Shown here piece after piece: positions 52,190 to 58,618 of a stretch of DNA of 58,618 nt; positions within the stretch are counted from its first letter, which is position 1; each line of letters starts with the position of its first letter. The position numbers were made by a program, and so were the translations under genes. Location of the stretch: assembly GCA_002471665.1 (NCBI GenBank), contig DKQK01000041.1:1-58618 (forward strand). The letters are read 5' to 3'. The DNA is from Gammaproteobacteria bacterium UBA7310. Lineage in GTDB: Bacteria > Pseudomonadota > Gammaproteobacteria > Pseudomonadales > Ketobacteraceae. Under the pieces are notes generated by a model. The model made no database searches, had not been told where the DNA came from, and saw only the letters and a program-made list of their open reading frames with translations.

Positions 52190-52399
52190 ATGAACCAGGA
52201 GCAACAGTCTATGGATAGACTCGCAAAGCAACACCCTCAATCCACCCCTGTAATCAGGGAACTCAATCAACTTGAAGTGCAGCAAGTATCGGGCGGCCTG
52301 GTGGGCGAAGGAAATCTTTCTGATTTTCATCCCATCGCCTGGCCGGTGATCAATGTGGCACTGGACGCCAAACTGAAAGCCATCAAAACCCGTTTTTAA
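52190..52399 (+). CDS. double-glycine leader peptide precursor 1
   Basis: A precursor of 69 residues. The leader ends IRELNQLEVQQVSGG (residues 22-36), the classic double-glycine signal cut by C39 peptidases, leaving a 33-residue product that starts LVGEGNLSDFHPIAWPVINV and ends with a basic tail. The product has no Cys. Two starts are possible: 52190 (AGGG upstream) and 52211 (MDRLAKQHP, with AGGAG about ten bases upstream); the second gives a 29-residue leader, a more usual length. The stop codon lies in the loop of a strong stem-loop. Its exporter is encoded downstream. It could be a class II microcin-type bacteriocin or a signal peptide; the sequence does not decide. Confidence 0.82.
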   Translation: MNQEQQSMDRLAKQHPQSTPVIRELNQLEVQQVSGGLVGEGNLSDFHPIAWPVINVALDAKLKAIKTRF

Positions 52400-52413
52400 C
52401 CGGGTTTTGATGG
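52380..52413 (+). terminator. 13-bp stem-loop at the end of peptide gene 1
   Basis: CCATCAAAACCCG and CGGGTTTTGATGG form a perfect 13-bp stem with an 8-base loop (TTTTTAAC) that contains the stop codon. It is followed by TCAAAAAGT, not by a T run, so it is unlikely to be a classical terminator. It could slow ribosomes or RNases and so raise the amount of the first peptide mRNA relative to the rest of the operon. Confidence 0.65.
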
Positions 52414-52441
52414 TCAAAAAGTAAACCAAAAGGAGCTCGCT

Positions 52442-52708
52442 ATGAAAACCTTTAAAAAACCGCAACGTATATCCAAACTGGAACTTGCCGATGTTACGGC
52501 AGCCGGTGTCGAACGGGCGCTTCAGGTACGCGAATTATCTGAGCAGGAAGTGTCTGAAGTCAGTGGTGGTGCCCTTGCACTGCCCAAGGAAATCATTGCC
52601 GGCGGCATCCGCGCGGCCTATCTGGATTCCCTGGCCAGTAAAATGAGCACCGCTCTGACGGGTATGGACAGTGGCATGCTGACCCAGGATTTCACAACAC
52701 TGGGGTAG
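52442..52708 (+). CDS. double-glycine leader peptide precursor 2
   Basis: A precursor of 88 residues with the leader end VRELSEQEVSEVSGG (residues 29-43), almost the same pattern as in precursor 1. Cleavage would give a 45-residue product without Cys, starting ALALPKEIIAGGIRAAYLDS, probably an amphipathic helix. AAGGAG lies before the ATG. It is 42 bases after precursor 1 and 3 bases before the Cys-rich protein gene. Two leaders with the same core suggest that both are processed by the same exporter, and a two-peptide bacteriocin is one possibility. The long N-terminal part of the leader (28 residues before the core) is unusual. Confidence 0.85.
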   Translation: MKTFKKPQRISKLELADVTAAGVERALQVRELSEQEVSEVSGGALALPKEIIAGGIRAAYLDSLASKMSTALTGMDSGMLTQDFTTLG

Positions 52709-52711
52709 GTC

Positions 52712-53149
52712 ATGAAAAAAACCGATCAGCAAACCCTTTGCCCCAGTGCCCAGCCGGATTGGCAGGGTGCCAAGGTGTTCGGTGTGGTCGGTGGTACGCC
52801 AGATGCGCCGGAAACGGCGTATCTGGATTCCCCAGCGCCGGTCACGGAAGAACTGCTGGAGATGGCGGAACCGGTATCAGCGGATGAAGTGTTTCGCATT
52901 GCAGCACCCTGTGCTTGCAGTGATTGTGGACATTTCGACAGTGAGCAGTCCAACTGTCGCCTGGCACAGAAAATTGTGCGTTGGGTACCGATGGTGTCCG
53001 AATCGCTTCCGGTTTGCAGCATTCGTGCGGAGTGCCGCTGGTGGCAGCAGGAAGGGCGAGCAGCCTGCCTGCGTTGTCCACAGGTGGTAACCCGCAACAA
53101 GCAACCCAGCGAGGCGATGCGTGATGCCGCCAACCCGGAGTTGACGTGA
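52712..53149 (+). CDS. protein with eight clustered cysteines (putative metal-binding)
   Basis: A cytoplasmic protein of 145 residues. The N-terminal half is acidic and probably disordered. The C-terminal half has cysteines at 67, 69, 72, 82, 102, 108, 119 and 122 in the pattern CxCxxCxH...C and C-x5-C-x10-CxxC, with the dense blocks CACSDCGHF, CSIRAECRWW and ACLRCPQVV. This spacing suggests Zn or Fe-S binding. No catalytic domain is recognised. It lies between the two precursors and the export genes (3 bases after the first, 1 base before the second), so it probably modifies, chaperones or delivers the peptides. It is not a radical SAM enzyme: the CxxxCxxC motif is absent. Confidence 0.82.
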   Translation: MKKTDQQTLCPSAQPDWQGAKVFGVVGGTPDAPETAYLDSPAPVTEELLEMAEPVSADEVFRIAAPCACSDCGHFDSEQSNCRLAQKIVRWVPMVSESLPVCSIRAECRWWQQEGRAACLRCPQVVTRNKQPSEAMRDAANPELT

Positions 53150-53150
53150 C

Positions 53151-54398
53151 ATGACCACAACACTCTTTCGACCTGAAGCCATTGCCCATCAACAGGAGGT
53201 GAAGATGGGCGATGCGTTTCACGCTCACACGTCCATGTTGATCTGGCTCAGCGGGCTGATGGTGTTGTTGGCCATTGCCGTTGCCGTGTTTTTGGTTTGG
53301 GGAGAATACACGCGTAAAGCCCGGGTCGCCGGTTTTCTGGCACCTTCCAGCGGCATGATCAAAGTATTCACACCACAATCGGCCACCGTTGTTGAACGCC
53401 GGGCGATGGAAGGTCAAGCGGTTGAGCGGGGTGATGTGTTATTCGTTTTATCCTCGGAGCAGGCTTCGCTGGAGAACGATGATGCCCAGGCTGCGGCCAT
53501 TGAATCCATCGTTGCACGCCGCGCCAGCCTGTTTGAAGAGCTGGAGCAGCAGGATGAGTTGAATCGGGTTCAATGGCAGGATATGCAGCGGCAGGTGCGG
53601 AATCTGGACGCTGAATTACGCCAATTGGATCAGGCGATTGCTGTGCAGCAACAACGGGTTCAGGTCGCAACACAGACACTGAATAAATTCCGCCAACTGT
53701 ACGCAAACCATTATGTATCGGAAGTGCAGTGGCAGGAAAAGCAGGAACTGACACTCGCGCAACAGGCGTTGTTGCAGAATCTAAAACGGGATCGTGCCAC
53801 CCTTGACCGGGAACGTGGGGTGTTGCAGGCGAACATTGATTCCAGCCGCTACCAGTTTGCCAGGCAGCGGGCGGAGCTGGACAGATTGATCTCTACCACA
53901 GAGCAACAGCTAACGGAGTATCGAGCCAAACGCAGTATTGTCATTCGTGCGCCTGCAGCAGGTACGGTCACCGCCGTGCTGCTGCAGGAAGGTCAGGTGG
54001 CAAACAGGCAGGCTCCTTTGTTATCTATATTGCCCAAGGATTCTCAATTACAGGTCAATCTGTTGGTGCCCAGCCGGGCCATTGGTTTCATTGAGCAGGG
54101 CCAAGCCGTGGCGTTGCGTTATCAAGCCTTCCCCTATCAGCGATTTGGATTACAGCCGGGCACGGTAAAAGAAGTTTCCCGCACTTTAATCAAACCCGGT
54201 GAAGCGGATTTTCCGGTTGCTCTTGCTGAGCCGGCTTACCGTGTCATTGTGCAACCGGAGCAACAAAGCTTTCATGCTTATGCGCGGGATATTCCGTTAC
54301 AGGCGGGTATGCTGCTGGATGCTGATATTGAGCTGGACAAGTATTCATTGATCGAGTGGGTGTTTGATCCTTTATACAGTTTGGCGGGAGCGTTATGA
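53151..54398 (+). CDS. HlyD-family periplasmic adaptor for peptide export
   Basis: A membrane fusion protein of 415 residues. A membrane segment lies near residues 29-52 (MLIWLSGLMVLLAIAVAVFL). It is followed by a biotinyl-lipoyl half motif (VERGDVLFVLSS), a long coiled coil (about 115-250) and the second lipoyl half (RAPAAGTVTAVLLQEGQVAN), then a beta-barrel domain (LLVPSRAIGFIEQGQAVALR). It resembles CvaA-type adaptors that link the inner-membrane exporter to TolC. The ATG is one base after the Cys-rich gene. Its stop overlaps the exporter start (ATGA), so the two are coupled. No tolC gene is in the window, as usual. Confidence 0.93.
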   Translation: MTTTLFRPEAIAHQQEVKMGDAFHAHTSMLIWLSGLMVLLAIAVAVFLVWGEYTRKARVAGFLAPSSGMIKVFTPQSATVVERRAMEGQAVERGDVLFVLSSEQASLENDDAQAAAIESIVARRASLFEELEQQDELNRVQWQDMQRQVRNLDAELRQLDQAIAVQQQRVQVATQTLNKFRQLYANHYVSEVQWQEKQELTLAQQALLQNLKRDRATLDRERGVLQANIDSSRYQFARQRAELDRLISTTEQQLTEYRAKRSIVIRAPAAGTVTAVLLQEGQVANRQAPLLSILPKDSQLQVNLLVPSRAIGFIEQGQAVALRYQAFPYQRFGLQPGTVKEVSRTLIKPGEADFPVALAEPAYRVIVQPEQQSFHAYARDIPLQAGMLLDADIELDKYSLIEWVFDPLYSLAGAL

Positions 54399-56557
54399 GT
54401 GTGATGCATTCCGAGGGACTGCATTTTGGCCGCCGTTGCAAAACTCCCGTTATTCTGCAATCGGAAGCCGCTGAGTGCGGCCTGGCGTGTCTGGCTATGG
54501 TGGCCAATCATCATGGCCTGAACACCGATCTTACTCACTTGCGACGTCAAATCAGTATTTCCTCCCAGGGTAGTACATTGTCGCAGTTAATGGAGTTTGC
54601 CTCCCGCCTGGATCTGTTGGGGCGCCCGCTTCGAGCAGAACTGGATAGCCTGGATCAGGTAGCTCTGCCCGCCATACTGCACTGGGACTTCAATCACTTT
54701 GTGGTACTGGTGGAAATCGCTGGTGGACGAATAACGTTGCATGATCCTGCCAAAGGTAAGGTTACGCTGGATTTGGATCAGGCCTCCCGCCACTTCACCG
54801 GCGTAGTGATGGAAGTGCAGCCAACCGCAAACTTTGTTCCCCGTACATCCCGGGAGCGCATTAAGTTGCGACAGTTGATCGGCCGTATTCCCGGGTTGGG
54901 TAACGCGGTTGGACAGATTCTAATGCTGGCATTGGTACTGGAATTATTCGCACTACTATTGCCCTGGTTTGCACAATTGGTTCTGGATGACGCTGTGGTT
55001 GCCGGTGATCGGGAACTGTTGAGCGTGCTGGGGCTGGGATTCATATTGCTGGTGGTGTTCAAGGTTGCCACCGAAGCGTTACGGGGCTGGATTGTGATGA
55101 TTCTCAGTACCACCATGAACTTTCAGCTGTTAAGCCAGCTGTTTCACAGGTTGGTACGGTTACCCTATGGATATTTTGAAAAACGTCATTTGGGGGATAT
55201 TGTATCCCGTTTTGATTCCATGAGCGTAATCCAGCGGACACTGACGGGCAGCTTACTTGAGGCGATGATCGATGGTGTGATGGCGATATCCACCTTCATT
55301 ATGTTACTGGTTTATAGTCCGAAACTGACCATTGTGGTGATCTGTGGGGCAGTATTATACGGAATGTTGCGTCTGGCCCTGTTCCTGCCTTTGCGAATGG
55401 CCACGGAAGATAAAATCAGTCGGGGCGCACTGCAGCAATCTAATTTACTGGAGACCGTGCGTGGCATACAGAGCATTAAGTTGTTTAATCGGGAGCAGTA
55501 TCGTCGTGCACAGTTTCAAAATCTGGCGGTGAATCATTTTAATGCCGATATTGCGATGCAGAAACTGCATATCCTGTATCGTGGTGCCAATGGTTTGATC
55601 TTCAGTATAGAGCACATCGTTGTCATTTGGCTGGGCGCCTTGTTGATTATGGATCAGCGCTTTTCAGTGGGGATGATGTTTGCTTATCTGGCATATAAAG
55701 ACCTGTTTAGCCAGCGTGTGATTGCATTGATTGAGAAAGGGATCGAATTGAAGATGCTGGGCCTGCATACTGAACGTGTTGCGGATATCGCATTGAGCGA
55801 ACCTGAACTCGCGGAGCAAAACGGCGTAGCAACGCAGACCACCCGGGTACCGCAGGCCAGCATACAGGTACGCGGCCTTCAGTTTGCCTGGGGCGATGCG
55901 CAAGCGCCGGTATTGCAGGATCTGTCACTGGATATTGAAGCGGCTGAGTGTGTTGCTATTGTTGGGCTATCGGGTTGTGGTAAAACCACACTGGTAAAAC
56001 TGTTGCTAGGATTACTGCAACCGGATAAGGGAACCATCTGTATGGGGGGCAAAGACATTCACACCCTCGGTATTGCACAATACCGGCAATGGGTGGGTTC
56101 CGTACTGCAGGAGGACCAGCTTTTTGCCGGCTCGATAGCGGATAATATCAGTTTCTTCGATCCTGAGGCGGATCAGCAACGCATTGAAGAATGTGCACAG
56201 TGTGCTTGTATTCATCAGGATATCGCACAGATGGCCATGGGTTATAATACCCTGATTGGAGAAATGGGCGGAGCCCTGTCCGGTGGGCAGAAGCAACGCC
56301 TGCTTCTAGCGCGAGCTTTGTACAAACAACCACAGATATTGATACTGGATGAAGCCACCAGTCACCTGGATGTACAGCGGGAAAAACAGGTAACCGAAGC
56401 CGTACGCAAGCTGAATCTTACTCGCATAATCATCGCTCACCGCCCAGAGACCATCGCTTCCGCGGACCGGGTGATCCTGTTGCAAAAAGGAAAAGCCCAA
56501 ACCTTGTCGGTGACATCCTCCCCTTCCCATAAAGTAGTGATGGAGCCCGCCGAGTAG
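54395..56557 (+). CDS. C39-peptidase ABC exporter for double-glycine peptides
   Basis: A protein of 720 residues with three parts. The N-terminal C39 peptidase has the catalytic residues Cys28 (QSEAAECGLACLAMV), His101 (DFNHFVVL) and Asp117 (HDPAKG), with the oxyanion Gln at 22. The membrane domain (about 165-440) has six membrane segments. The ATPase has Walker A GLSGCGKTT (524-532), signature LSGGQKQR (628-635), Walker B ILILDE (648-653) and the H-loop in IIIAHRPET. All catalytic residues are intact. It matches the CvaB/LagD type that removes the leader during export. Its last 121 bases overlap the 3' end of the convergent integrase gene. Confidence 0.96.
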   Translation: MSVMHSEGLHFGRRCKTPVILQSEAAECGLACLAMVANHHGLNTDLTHLRRQISISSQGSTLSQLMEFASRLDLLGRPLRAELDSLDQVALPAILHWDFNHFVVLVEIAGGRITLHDPAKGKVTLDLDQASRHFTGVVMEVQPTANFVPRTSRERIKLRQLIGRIPGLGNAVGQILMLALVLELFALLLPWFAQLVLDDAVVAGDRELLSVLGLGFILLVVFKVATEALRGWIVMILSTTMNFQLLSQLFHRLVRLPYGYFEKRHLGDIVSRFDSMSVIQRTLTGSLLEAMIDGVMAISTFIMLLVYSPKLTIVVICGAVLYGMLRLALFLPLRMATEDKISRGALQQSNLLETVRGIQSIKLFNREQYRRAQFQNLAVNHFNADIAMQKLHILYRGANGLIFSIEHIVVIWLGALLIMDQRFSVGMMFAYLAYKDLFSQRVIALIEKGIELKMLGLHTERVADIALSEPELAEQNGVATQTTRVPQASIQVRGLQFAWGDAQAPVLQDLSLDIEAAECVAIVGLSGCGKTTLVKLLLGLLQPDKGTICMGGKDIHTLGIAQYRQWVGSVLQEDQLFAGSIADNISFFDPEADQQRIEECAQCACIHQDIAQMAMGYNTLIGEMGGALSGGQKQRLLLARALYKQPQILILDEATSHLDVQREKQVTEAVRKLNLTRIIIAHRPETIASADRVILLQKGKAQTLSVTSSPSHKVVMEPAE

Positions 56558-57579
56558 CGTGCAGCTGGTTCATTTATCTTATTATTATGATTCCATTCCA
56601 AATCAATCGGACTGACTACACCACGCTCTTGAACACCAACAATATGAGTATAAATCTGTGTGGTGGACAGATCGGCATGCCCCATCATTTCCTGAATGTT
56701 GCGAATATCCACTCCGGAACGTAACAAATTGGTGGCAAAACTATGGCGGAAGGTGTGACACCCTGCCTTTTTATAGATGCGTGCACTTTGTATGGCGACC
56801 TTTACCTTGCGTTGTACTGATTGTTCGCCCAAGTGGTGTCGTCTGGGTGTATTGGATCTAGGATCAGTGGACCTGATATGCGCGGGAAACACGTATTGCC
56901 ATTGTGGGAGTCGTGCCGCGTTTGGGTACTTGCGGGACAGTGCCGCGGGTAGATAGACCTCACCATAACCTTCATCAAGATCTTTTGCATGCAGCGCCAG
57001 GGCGAAATCGATCTGATTCTGTAAGGGTTTCACCAACGTATTGGGCAGCAATGTTCGCCGTGACTTTGAGCCTTTGGCCTCCCGAACGATAATACAGTGA
57101 TTAGAAAAATCAACATCCTGAACCCGCAGCCGTACGGCTTCCATGACCCGCAGGCCAGATCCATACATCAAAGATGCCAGAATTCTGTACACGCCGGACA
57201 ACTGTGTGATCACAGATGTTGCCTCGCGATGACTGAAAACCGCAGGGATTAACTTGGGTTTGGCGCTGTGGGTAAATTCAAGCTGCAGATCGTGAAGACC
57301 ATAAAATTGTTTATATAGATAAACCAAAGCATTGAGGGCAGTTTTTTGAGTATTGACCGCCAAATTCTTGTGCACGGCAAGGTGGGTGAGGTATTCATTA
57401 ATTTCTTTAGCACCCAGCATACGTGGATGTTTCTTGCCGTGAAAGTAAATGAAATTCTTAATCCAGCTTAAATAAGTCTGCTCTGTTTTATAGGCTAAAT
57501 TTCGGCTCCGCATGTGGACACGGAGTTGATCCAACAATCGAACTGGTTTAGCGGGGATGGGTACGGGTATATCGTCCAT
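56437..57579 (-). CDS. intI: integron integrase IntI with extended C-terminus
   Basis: A tyrosine recombinase of 380 residues. Catalytic residues are Arg144 (SGLRVMEAVRL), the HTFRH box with His275 and Arg278, His301 (MMGHADLS) and Tyr310 (TTQIYTH). The stretch between about 204 and 250 (EGYGEVYLPAALSRKYPNAA, then RSTDPRSN and RRHHLGEQ) is the patch specific to integron integrases and absent from XerC/D. The usual family end is near residue 325 (GVVSPID), as members are about 320-340 residues long; here about 54 more follow, antisense to the exporter gene. The start at 57579 lies close to a LexA-covered promoter. It catalyses attI x attC insertion and attC x attC excision of cassettes. Confidence 0.93.
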   Translation of the reverse strand: MDDIPVPIPAKPVRLLDQLRVHMRSRNLAYKTEQTYLSWIKNFIYFHGKKHPRMLGAKEINEYLTHLAVHKNLAVNTQKTALNALVYLYKQFYGLHDLQLEFTHSAKPKLIPAVFSHREATSVITQLSGVYRILASLMYGSGLRVMEAVRLRVQDVDFSNHCIIVREAKGSKSRRTLLPNTLVKPLQNQIDFALALHAKDLDEGYGEVYLPAALSRKYPNAARLPQWQYVFPAHIRSTDPRSNTPRRHHLGEQSVQRKVKVAIQSARIYKKAGCHTFRHSFATNLLRSGVDIRNIQEMMGHADLSTTQIYTHIVGVQERGVVSPIDLEWNHNNKINEPAARYSAGSITTLWEGEDVTDKVWAFPFCNRITRSAEAMVSGR

Positions 57580-57598
57580 GATTAGATTCTTGAATAGG

Positions 57599-57614
57599 CT
57601 GTATTAATATACAG
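57599..57614 (-). promoter_or_regulatory. LexA (SOS) box before intI
   Basis: CTGTATTAATATACAG is an exact CTGT-N8-ACAG site with the AT-rich spacer typical of gammaproteobacterial LexA boxes. It lies 20 bases before the intI start codon and covers the -10 region, so LexA would repress the integrase until DNA damage. The same control is established for other integron integrases. Confidence 0.85.
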
Positions 57615-57639
57615 TATAATCTTTTTGACTGATTGGCAA
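57611..57639 (-). promoter_or_regulatory. intI promoter overlapping the LexA box
   Basis: On the minus strand TTGCCA (57639-57634) is followed after 17 bases by TACTGT (57616-57611), which lies partly in the LexA box. An alternative -10, TATACT (57618-57613), gives a 15-base spacer. Either choice places the box over the polymerase binding site. Confidence 0.55.
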
Positions 57640-57790
57640 TCAAAAATGCAGCCTGTTGTTCAAGGGTACTGTGGTTTATGATCTGGTGATGACTGGAGAA
57701 CGCTGAATTTTATTGTTTAAAATCAGGTGTTTGGTGCGGTATAAGTTATTGGTGATAGATGTATGAGAGACAGATATCTCGGTGGGCTAA

Positions 57791-57797
57791 GTTAGGG
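57791..57797 (+). other. candidate attI core site
   Basis: GTTAGGG, in the context CTAAGTTAGGGG, resembles the attI1-type end AAGTTAGGC, where the crossover is after the G. A second possible core, GTTGGAT at 57814-57820, fits GTTRRRY exactly. No comparison with an empty attI was possible, so the choice is tentative. Confidence 0.35.
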
Positions 57798-58605
57798 GTT
57801 ATTGCTATTATATGTTGGATAATCAGCGAATTACGGGATCATGTGTGCAGATATGGTAAGGTTGATAACAGTACAGAGACGGTTGATTTGGGGATATACG
57901 TTTTTGGTACGTAGATGTAAATGTTATAACTACAGAGTGCTATGAATACTGAACAATTACTAGAAGCAGCACAAACTATAAGAACGATACAACTAATGCT
58001 TGGGGAAAGCTCCAATGAATGGCTTCCTCTAATCGCTGCTATCGGTGGTGCATTTGTTGGTGGTACATTTGCATCGATTACTCCTGTTATATCAGGCTGG
58101 GCACAAAGAAGAAATGAACGCAGGACGATTACCTCAGCTTTATTATCTGAGATTGACTCGATCCTATACATTCTCGAAAAAAGAGGATATGTGGAAGCAG
58201 TTGAGGCGGCTACGAAAGAGTTGGAGGAGGGAAAAGAAGATATAATAAAACTGACTGTTTCCGTGTCATCTAAGTACTCGAAAGTTTTTGATTCTTGCAC
58301 CGATAAAATTGGCGTAATTGATAAGGGGTTGGCAACTGAGATAATAAAATTTCATCACCTTTTGGAGTCAGTGATTATTGATCTAAATGATGGTGGTTTC
58401 GTTGCTGAAGACGGCGGGGATGTAAGCGTTTTTAGAGAATTACGTTCGATATTGGCTGATGTGATCAAAATCGGCAATAGGCTTCGTGAAGCCAAGTTAT
58501 AACAAGGGCATGCATGGGAAGCCAGCTACGTTCCGCCAATTGTGGTGCGCTTCGCGCAATTTACCACAATTGGCTCCACTCCGGCTGTCTCCCATGATGC
58601 CGGCG
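57792..58605 (+). mobile_element. integron gene cassette 1
   Basis: The region from the candidate attI crossover to the G of the attC core at 58605 holds one gene reading away from the integrase and ends in an attC site, the layout of an integron cassette. It is more AT-rich than the rest of the window and its codon use is unlike that of the neighbouring operons, in line with acquisition. The right boundary is well supported; the left one depends on which GTT is the attI core. The next cassette starts at 58606. Confidence 0.7.
57942..58502 (+). CDS. cassette-encoded membrane-anchored protein of unknown function
   Basis: A protein of 186 residues. A hydrophobic segment near residues 27-50 (WLPLIAAIGGAFVGGTFASI) is followed by a basic stretch (QRRNERR) and a helical, charged domain with a likely coiled-coil character. 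The basic side suggests that the C-terminus is in the cytoplasm. Family not recognised. The stop codon lies in the first core of the attC site, common in cassettes. A reading frame on the other strand (57839-58300) is weaker because it opposes the cassette orientation and ends outside the gene. Upstream only a weak GAG is present as ribosome-binding site. Confidence 0.8.
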   Translation: MNTEQLLEAAQTIRTIQLMLGESSNEWLPLIAAIGGAFVGGTFASITPVISGWAQRRNERRTITSALLSEIDSILYILEKRGYVEAVEAATKELEEGKEDIIKLTVSVSSKYSKVFDSCTDKIGVIDKGLATEIIKFHHLLESVIIDLNDGGFVAEDGGDVSVFRELRSILADVIKIGNRLREAKL

Positions 58606-58611
58606 TTAAAT
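58496..58611 (+). repeat. attC recombination site
   Basis: The site begins with GTTATAAC (58496-58503) and ends with the core GTTAAAT (58605-58611, GTTRRRY). The arms GGCAT-G-CATGGGA (58507-58519) and TCCCATG-ATGCC (58590-58601) pair fully except for one extra G at 58512, the extrahelical base that gives attC hairpins their strand choice. Inside, GCCAATTGTGGT (58535-58546) pairs perfectly with ACCACAATTGGC (58563-58574). The length of about 116 bases is within the known range. Confidence 0.9.
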
Positions 58612-58618
58612 GGTGCCA

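Larger units (their letters stand above)
57580..57941. other. intergenic region with integrase promoter and candidate attI
   Basis: A stretch of 362 AT-rich bases between the integrase start and the first cassette gene. It holds the LexA box and promoter of intI and at least two core-like GTT sites (57791 and 57814). The attI site and the cassette promoter Pc must lie here or in the 5' end of intI, as in other integrons. No convincing gene is seen. Confidence 0.7.

Noticed and set aside
52712..53149. Cys-rich protein as a radical SAM peptide-modifying enzyme
   Set aside because: The CxxxCxxC motif is absent and the protein is too short for the barrel fold.
57839..58300. Minus-strand frame of 153 codons overlapping the cassette gene
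   Set aside because: It runs against the orientation set by the attC site and crosses into the leader region; the plus-strand frame ends in the attC core as expected for a cassette.
1..58618. CRISPR array, tRNA or rRNA genes, insertion sequences
   Set aside because: No regularly spaced repeats, no cloverleaf-like sequence, no transposase and no terminal inverted repeats with target duplication were seen.

Overview
The window looks like chromosomal DNA of a gammaproteobacterium, probably aquatic or marine. This is inferred from the overall gene content, the Gram-negative envelope genes (TonB-dependent receptor, TssJ and other lipoproteins, type VI secretion) and an integron of the chromosomal type; the species cannot be named from sequence alone. 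It is dominated by two unrelated contractile injection machines placed back to back, followed by an envelope module, a peptide-export operon and the start of an integron.

Region 1 (1-22965, minus strand) is an extracellular-type contractile injection system (eCIS, AFP/PVC-like) that runs off the left edge. In order of transcription it encodes a terminator/cap protein (DUF4255), an eCIS-associated protein of unknown role, sheath, tube, a second divergent sheath, a second tube, a CIS tube-type (Pvc7-like) protein, a tiny DUF5908 protein, the hub (gpD-like), the spike (gpV-like), a protein with a hydrophobic C-terminal hairpin, gp25, gpJ, a gpI/Pvc12-like wedge protein, three proteins that share an N-terminal module, and an incomplete protein at the edge. 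No AAA+ ATPase, tape measure, PAAR or toxin is visible; these may lie to the left.

Region 2 (22966-27317) holds a GST-like gene, a WYL-type regulator and a TonB-dependent siderophore receptor. Region 3 (27318-48930, plus strand) is a type VI secretion cluster: tagH, tssJ, tssK, tssL, tssM, tagF, tssA, tssB, tssC, a second tssC-like gene, tssE, tssF, tssG, tssH (clpV) and a gene encoding a TssB-TssC fusion lacking the TssC C-terminus. No hcp, vgrG or PAAR gene is present here. A strong stem-loop follows tssC and a possible sigma-54 site precedes tssB.

Region 4 (48945-51938, minus strand) is a three-gene module: a multi-spanning membrane protein, a lipoprotein and a muramidase without signal peptide. 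Region 5 (52190-56557, plus strand) is a double-glycine peptide operon: two short precursors with closely related leaders, a protein with eight clustered cysteines, an HlyD-type adaptor and a C39-peptidase ABC exporter. Region 6 (56437-58618) is the start of an integron: an integrase gene with a LexA box over its promoter, a candidate attI region, one AT-rich cassette with a membrane-protein gene, and a complete attC site at the right end, after which the next cassette begins.
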